DNA from: Bacteroidota bacterium
GTDB lineage: Bacteria > Bacteroidota > Kryptoniia > Kryptoniales > JAKASW01
Assembly (NCBI GenBank): GCA_021796055.1
Contig: JAJYOS010000253.1
Location: 1-8,278 of the forward strand
Reading direction: 5' to 3'
Length of the DNA stretch: 8,278 bases
The position numbers and the translations under genes were made by a program. Below are positions 6,437-8,278 of this stretch, in pieces (the stretch's first letter is position 1; every line of letters begins with the position of its first letter). The notes below the pieces were generated by a model. The model was given only the letters and a program-made list of their open reading frames with translations. It did not search any database and was not told the DNA's origin.

Positions 6437-6853
6437 TCAATTCCATTTGCCTTTGGCTCCTCCAAGGCTGTAATTGCCCGCTCCGAGCAAAAAAATGCAA
6501 ACACCGGTCAACAGATAGAATGCCTCGAGTTCCAATCCCCAACCGCCCGAGGGACCAACCACGAACATGCGGGAGTGTGAAACGAGCAAGATAGCCATGA
6601 ACAGATCGAAAGATACGACGATGCCTGCAAGTCTCGTGTAAACGCCGATAATAATGAGAAGCGGCGCTACTACCTCTCCGACATAAACGCCGTACGAAAT
6701 GAATGCCGGCAGATGAAATGCGGCAAGCGCACCGGCCATCCAGGAAACACCGTGCAAAAGCTTTGAAATGCCGTGAAAAAGCAGCAAACCACCCACCGTC
6801 AACCGAAGAATCAGTTTGCCCAAGTCCTCTGAAAAAGCTGTACTTCCTGCCAT
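6437..6853 (-). CDS. DoxX-family integral membrane protein
   Basis: A 138-aa protein from the ATG at 6853, with four predicted membrane helices near residues 12-28, 52-70, 75-92 and 109-127. Typical DoxX features are seen: LRLTVGGLLLFHGISKLLHG (16-35) with the HGxxK motif in the first helix, EVVAPLLIIIGVYTRLAG (60-77), and the closing GGWGLELEAFYLLTGVCIFLLGAGNYSL (103-130). Family members are small inner-membrane proteins. Some are subunits of quinone oxidoreductases or linked to redox and thiol stress, but most have no known function and none can be assigned here. Start choice: GGAG at 6862-6865 lies 8 nt before ATG 6853 but only 2 nt before ATG 6859, and the TTG at 6871 has no site. The gene appears monocistronic. 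Confidence 0.88.
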   Translation of the reverse strand: MAGSTAFSEDLGKLILRLTVGGLLLFHGISKLLHGVSWMAGALAAFHLPAFISYGVYVGEVVAPLLIIIGVYTRLAGIVVSFDLFMAILLVSHSRMFVVGPSGGWGLELEAFYLLTGVCIFLLGAGNYSLGGAKGKWN

Positions 6854-6861
6854 CAACATCA

Positions 6862-6865
6862 CTCC
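6862..6865 (-). promoter_or_regulatory. Ribosome binding site deciding the DoxX start
   Basis: GGAG is 8 nt upstream of ATG 6853 but only 2 nt from ATG 6859, so the shorter protein is preferred. Confidence 0.65.
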
Positions 6866-6903
6866 AATCAAGTTACTTAGAAAGTTCTCGCTGACTATTT
6901 AAT

Positions 6904-6928
6904 GGGTTAACCCCTTTCGGGGATTTTT
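6904..6928 (+). terminator. Terminator-like hairpin with overlapping palindrome
   Basis: On the plus strand CCCC (6911-6914) and GGGG (6919-6922) form a four-GC stem followed by ATTTTT (6923-6928). The adjacent GGGTTAACCC (6904-6913) is a perfect palindrome that uses the same C residues, so the two structures exclude each other. No plus-strand gene precedes it; it may stop antisense or read-through transcription. On the minus strand it would be a GAAA-tetraloop hairpin in the DoxX 5' region. The stem is short. Confidence 0.35.
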
Positions 6929-7155
6929 CGTTCCATCGTCACCAGTGTTCGTGCCAGGCGGCTCCGAATCACACGAGAAACCATCCCGGGTCGCAGTATC
7001 AGACTATCATATACTCGACAAAACGAATAGAGGAACACCTCCCACTCATTGATAATAGAATAGGATATGTCCCGTCCAAAACATTTGTATGTCAGGAGCC
7101 CGCGCCCCGTGGTGCGGTATCGCGGCATGGCGGGAAATTAAACGAATTCAAATCA
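6929..7155. other. Gene-free stretch upstream of DoxX and the S9A peptidase
   Basis: Divergent intergenic space between the minus-strand DoxX gene and the plus-strand peptidase. A 73-codon minus-strand ORF (6907-7128) crosses it but has no ribosome binding site and no recognisable motif, so I do not call it. No RNA gene is recognised. Confidence 0.5.
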
Positions 7156-7268
7156 ACTCACCATGGGATGGCTCTTTGCGAATGAAACTAATGGGACATC
7201 GTTGATTGGTGCCATTAGTGATTAGACAAGTCCTTTCATTCGCACTATTCGTGTTGAATTCGGTGAGT
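7156..7268. repeat. Nested inverted repeat with ATTAG/ATTCG short repeats
   Basis: TGCGAATGAAA (7177-7187) pairs exactly with TTTCATTCGCA (7234-7244). Directly inside, CTAATGG (7188-7194) pairs with CCATTAG (7212-7218), leaving a 17-nt loop and a 15-nt one-sided bulge. Outside, ACTCACC (7156-7162) pairs with GGTGAGT (7262-7268). The right arm contains the irregular tandem units ATTAG (7214, 7221) and ATTCG (7238, 7247, 7258). It lies about 180-270 bp upstream of the S9A peptidase ATG. It could be a structured leader, a small non-autonomous element, or drifted intergenic repeats; terminal duplications are not evident. Confidence 0.55.
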
Positions 7269-7278
7269 GGTTTCATCC

Positions 7279-7307
7279 TTGCTCAGAATTCTACTGTTTT
7301 GTCAAAT
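7279..7307 (+). promoter_or_regulatory. Weak promoter candidate for the S9A peptidase
   Basis: TTGCTC (7279-7284), 17 nt, then TCAAAT (7302-7307): 3 of 6 and 4 of 6 matches to the sigma70 boxes, facing the peptidase gene. If used, the leader would be about 135 nt and would start downstream of the nested inverted repeat. Confidence 0.22.
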
Positions 7308-7436
7308 ACACAATCACCCAGTTTCACTCTTGCAAGCTCCGTCCGCGGGTGCGATATTCATTCCAATAGCCATTTCCGCCGCGGCAGTGCTCTGGTCGCG
7401 AGACCCTCGAAGCAGCCGTTGCACCAAAAGCAAACC

Positions 7437-7443
7437 AAGGAGG
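7437..7443 (+). promoter_or_regulatory. Ribosome binding site deciding the S9A peptidase start
   Basis: AAGGAGG, 4 nt before ATG 7448. It supports the upstream start with the long pre-signal segment; no comparable site precedes the internal Met codons just before the signal-peptide cleavage region. Confidence 0.75.
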
Positions 7444-7447
7444 AAAA

Positions 7448-8278
7448 ATGACATCCCATATCCCCTCTTCGTCTTCACCCGGACCGATTCCGGCCGCCGG
7501 CGCAAACAGTGCCCGGCAGAATCGTGGCCAGGGCATTCACTCAAATAAGAATTTCGTCATTAACCTGGGATTGTACATTATAATTGCCATGATGACTTTA
7601 CCACTTAGCACGAAGGCGCAGGCGCTGAAATATCCGAACACGTACAGAGACACCGTAGTCGACGATTATTTCGGAACAAAAGTGCCGGCACCATATCAAT
7701 GGATGGAAGAACAGAACAGCCCGCAGGTTGAATCGTGGGTCGAGGCTGAAAATAAGGTGACGTTCGAATATCTCAACAAGATCCCCGTGCGCAAATGGAT
7801 AAACAAGAGAATCACGAAACTCTGGAACTACGAGAAGGTCGGCGTCCCGAGCCAACACGAGGGAGAACTCTTTTACAGCAAAAACAGCGGCCTGCAAAAT
7901 CAGAGCCCCGTCTTCATGAAGAAGTCGGCAAGGGGAAGATCGAAAATGGTCCTCGACCCGAATAAACTCTCGCCGGACGGTTCGATAGCACTCCTCGATT
8001 ACGAAGCATCGCCGAACGGGAGATACCTCTGTTACGGCCTGTCACAGGGAGGATCCGATTGGGAAGAACTTCACGTGAAGGATCTCGCGACCGGCAAAAG
8101 TTTCGCCGACACGGTGCACTGGGTTAAATTCTCCGGAATCGCCTGGACAAACGACAACAAGGGCTTCTTCTATTCACGGTTCCCCGAACCAAAGGAGGGA
8201 CAGGCGCTGATGTCGGAAGCGGTCGGACAACAGCTCTATTACCATATCGTCGGCACTCCGCAAAGCGAAGACAAGAAG
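7448..8278 (+). CDS. Exported prolyl oligopeptidase family (S9A) serine peptidase, N-terminal part
   Basis: The first 277 codons are open to the window edge; the catalytic alpha/beta-hydrolase domain with its Ser-Asp-His triad lies beyond it. The visible part matches the S9A N-terminus and beta-propeller: YPNTYRDTVVDDYFGTKVPAPYQWMEE (62-88), WVEAENKVTFEYL (97-109), WNYEKVGVPSQHEGELFYSKNSGLQNQ (127-153), DPNKLSPDG (170-178), SPNGRYLCYGLSQGGSDW, and KFSGIAWTNDNKGFFYSRFPEP. The propeller restricts access so that mainly short peptides are cut after proline. Hydrophobic residues 37-54 followed by STKAQA59 look like a signal peptide, so the enzyme is probably periplasmic or secreted. The segment before it is unusually long (36 residues, rich in Ser, Pro, Gly). 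Start choice: AAGGAGG at 7437-7443, 4 nt before ATG 7448. The DPYRWLE-like motif reads APYQWME here, a mild deviation. Confidence 0.9.
   Translation, partial: MTSHIPSSSSPGPIPAAGANSARQNRGQGIHSNKNFVINLGLYIIIAMMTLPLSTKAQALKYPNTYRDTVVDDYFGTKVPAPYQWMEEQNSPQVESWVEAENKVTFEYLNKIPVRKWINKRITKLWNYEKVGVPSQHEGELFYSKNSGLQNQSPVFMKKSARGRSKMVLDPNKLSPDGSIALLDYEASPNGRYLCYGLSQGGSDWEELHVKDLATGKSFADTVHWVKFSGIAWTNDNKGFFYSRFPEPKEGQALMSEAVGQQLYYHIVGTPQSEDKK

Noticed and set aside
6201..6473. 90-codon plus-strand ORF between the YbaK-like and DoxX genes
   Set aside because: Runs through the palindrome and into the antisense of doxX, with no ribosome binding site or recognisable domain.
6907..7128. 73-codon minus-strand ORF upstream of the DoxX gene
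   Set aside because: No Shine-Dalgarno sequence before its ATG, Arg-rich composition without a motif, and its end is the terminator-like hairpin.
7206..7451. 81-codon plus-strand ORF starting at TTG, with a hydrophobic start, overlapping the S9A peptidase start by ATGA
   Set aside because: The signal-like look comes from the ATTCG/GTG repeat units; there is no ribosome binding site, and the remainder is low-complexity shadow. Worth only a conservation check.

Overview
The window looks like a piece of a Gram-negative bacterial chromosome of moderate GC content. Its genes are mostly on the minus strand, have good Shine-Dalgarno sites, and encode at least two proteins with Sec-type export signals. 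The mix of genes (secreted S9A peptidase, secreted Ntn-type isoaspartyl peptidase, DoxX, YbaK, PhzF-like protein, CAT-type permease) and degenerate ATTCG/ATTAG short repeats between genes suggest the Bacteroidota/Ignavibacteriota side of the tree. That placement is an inference and is weak.

Layout. Positions 1-626 (minus) hold most of a class I SAM-dependent methyltransferase, cut by the window edge and clearly more AT-rich than the rest. About 325 bp without a convincing gene follow. Positions 952-3416 (minus) form a two-gene unit: a cationic-amino-acid-type APC permease whose TGA overlaps the ATG of an exported plant-type asparaginase/isoaspartyl peptidase. Positions 3557-4336 (minus) hold a complete PhzF-family protein. 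Positions 4508-5413 (minus) hold the relic of an extended-SDR NAD-dependent epimerase, broken by three frame disruptions and lacking a start codon at the expected place. Positions 5611-6075 (minus) hold a YbaK/ProX-type aminoacyl-tRNA deacylase, with a promoter candidate about 250 bp upstream whose -35 lies in a perfect 16-bp palindrome. Positions 6437-6853 (minus) hold a DoxX-family membrane protein. Then comes about 590 bp of non-coding sequence with a terminator-like hairpin and a nested inverted repeat. From 7448 to the right edge (plus) is the N-terminal part of an exported S9A prolyl oligopeptidase.

How the genes fit together. The clearest functional unit is the permease plus exported isoaspartyl peptidase. 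It suggests that beta-aspartyl dipeptides or asparagine are cleaved outside the cytoplasm and a product imported. One testable version is use of beta-Asp-Arg/Lys dipeptides derived from cyanophycin. The S9A peptidase fits a general peptide-scavenging lifestyle, but nothing ties it to the operon. I see no RNA gene, insertion sequence, CRISPR array or defence system, and no clearly undescribed system. The most useful leads are the permease-peptidase pair, the palindromic operator-like site and the nested inverted repeat.
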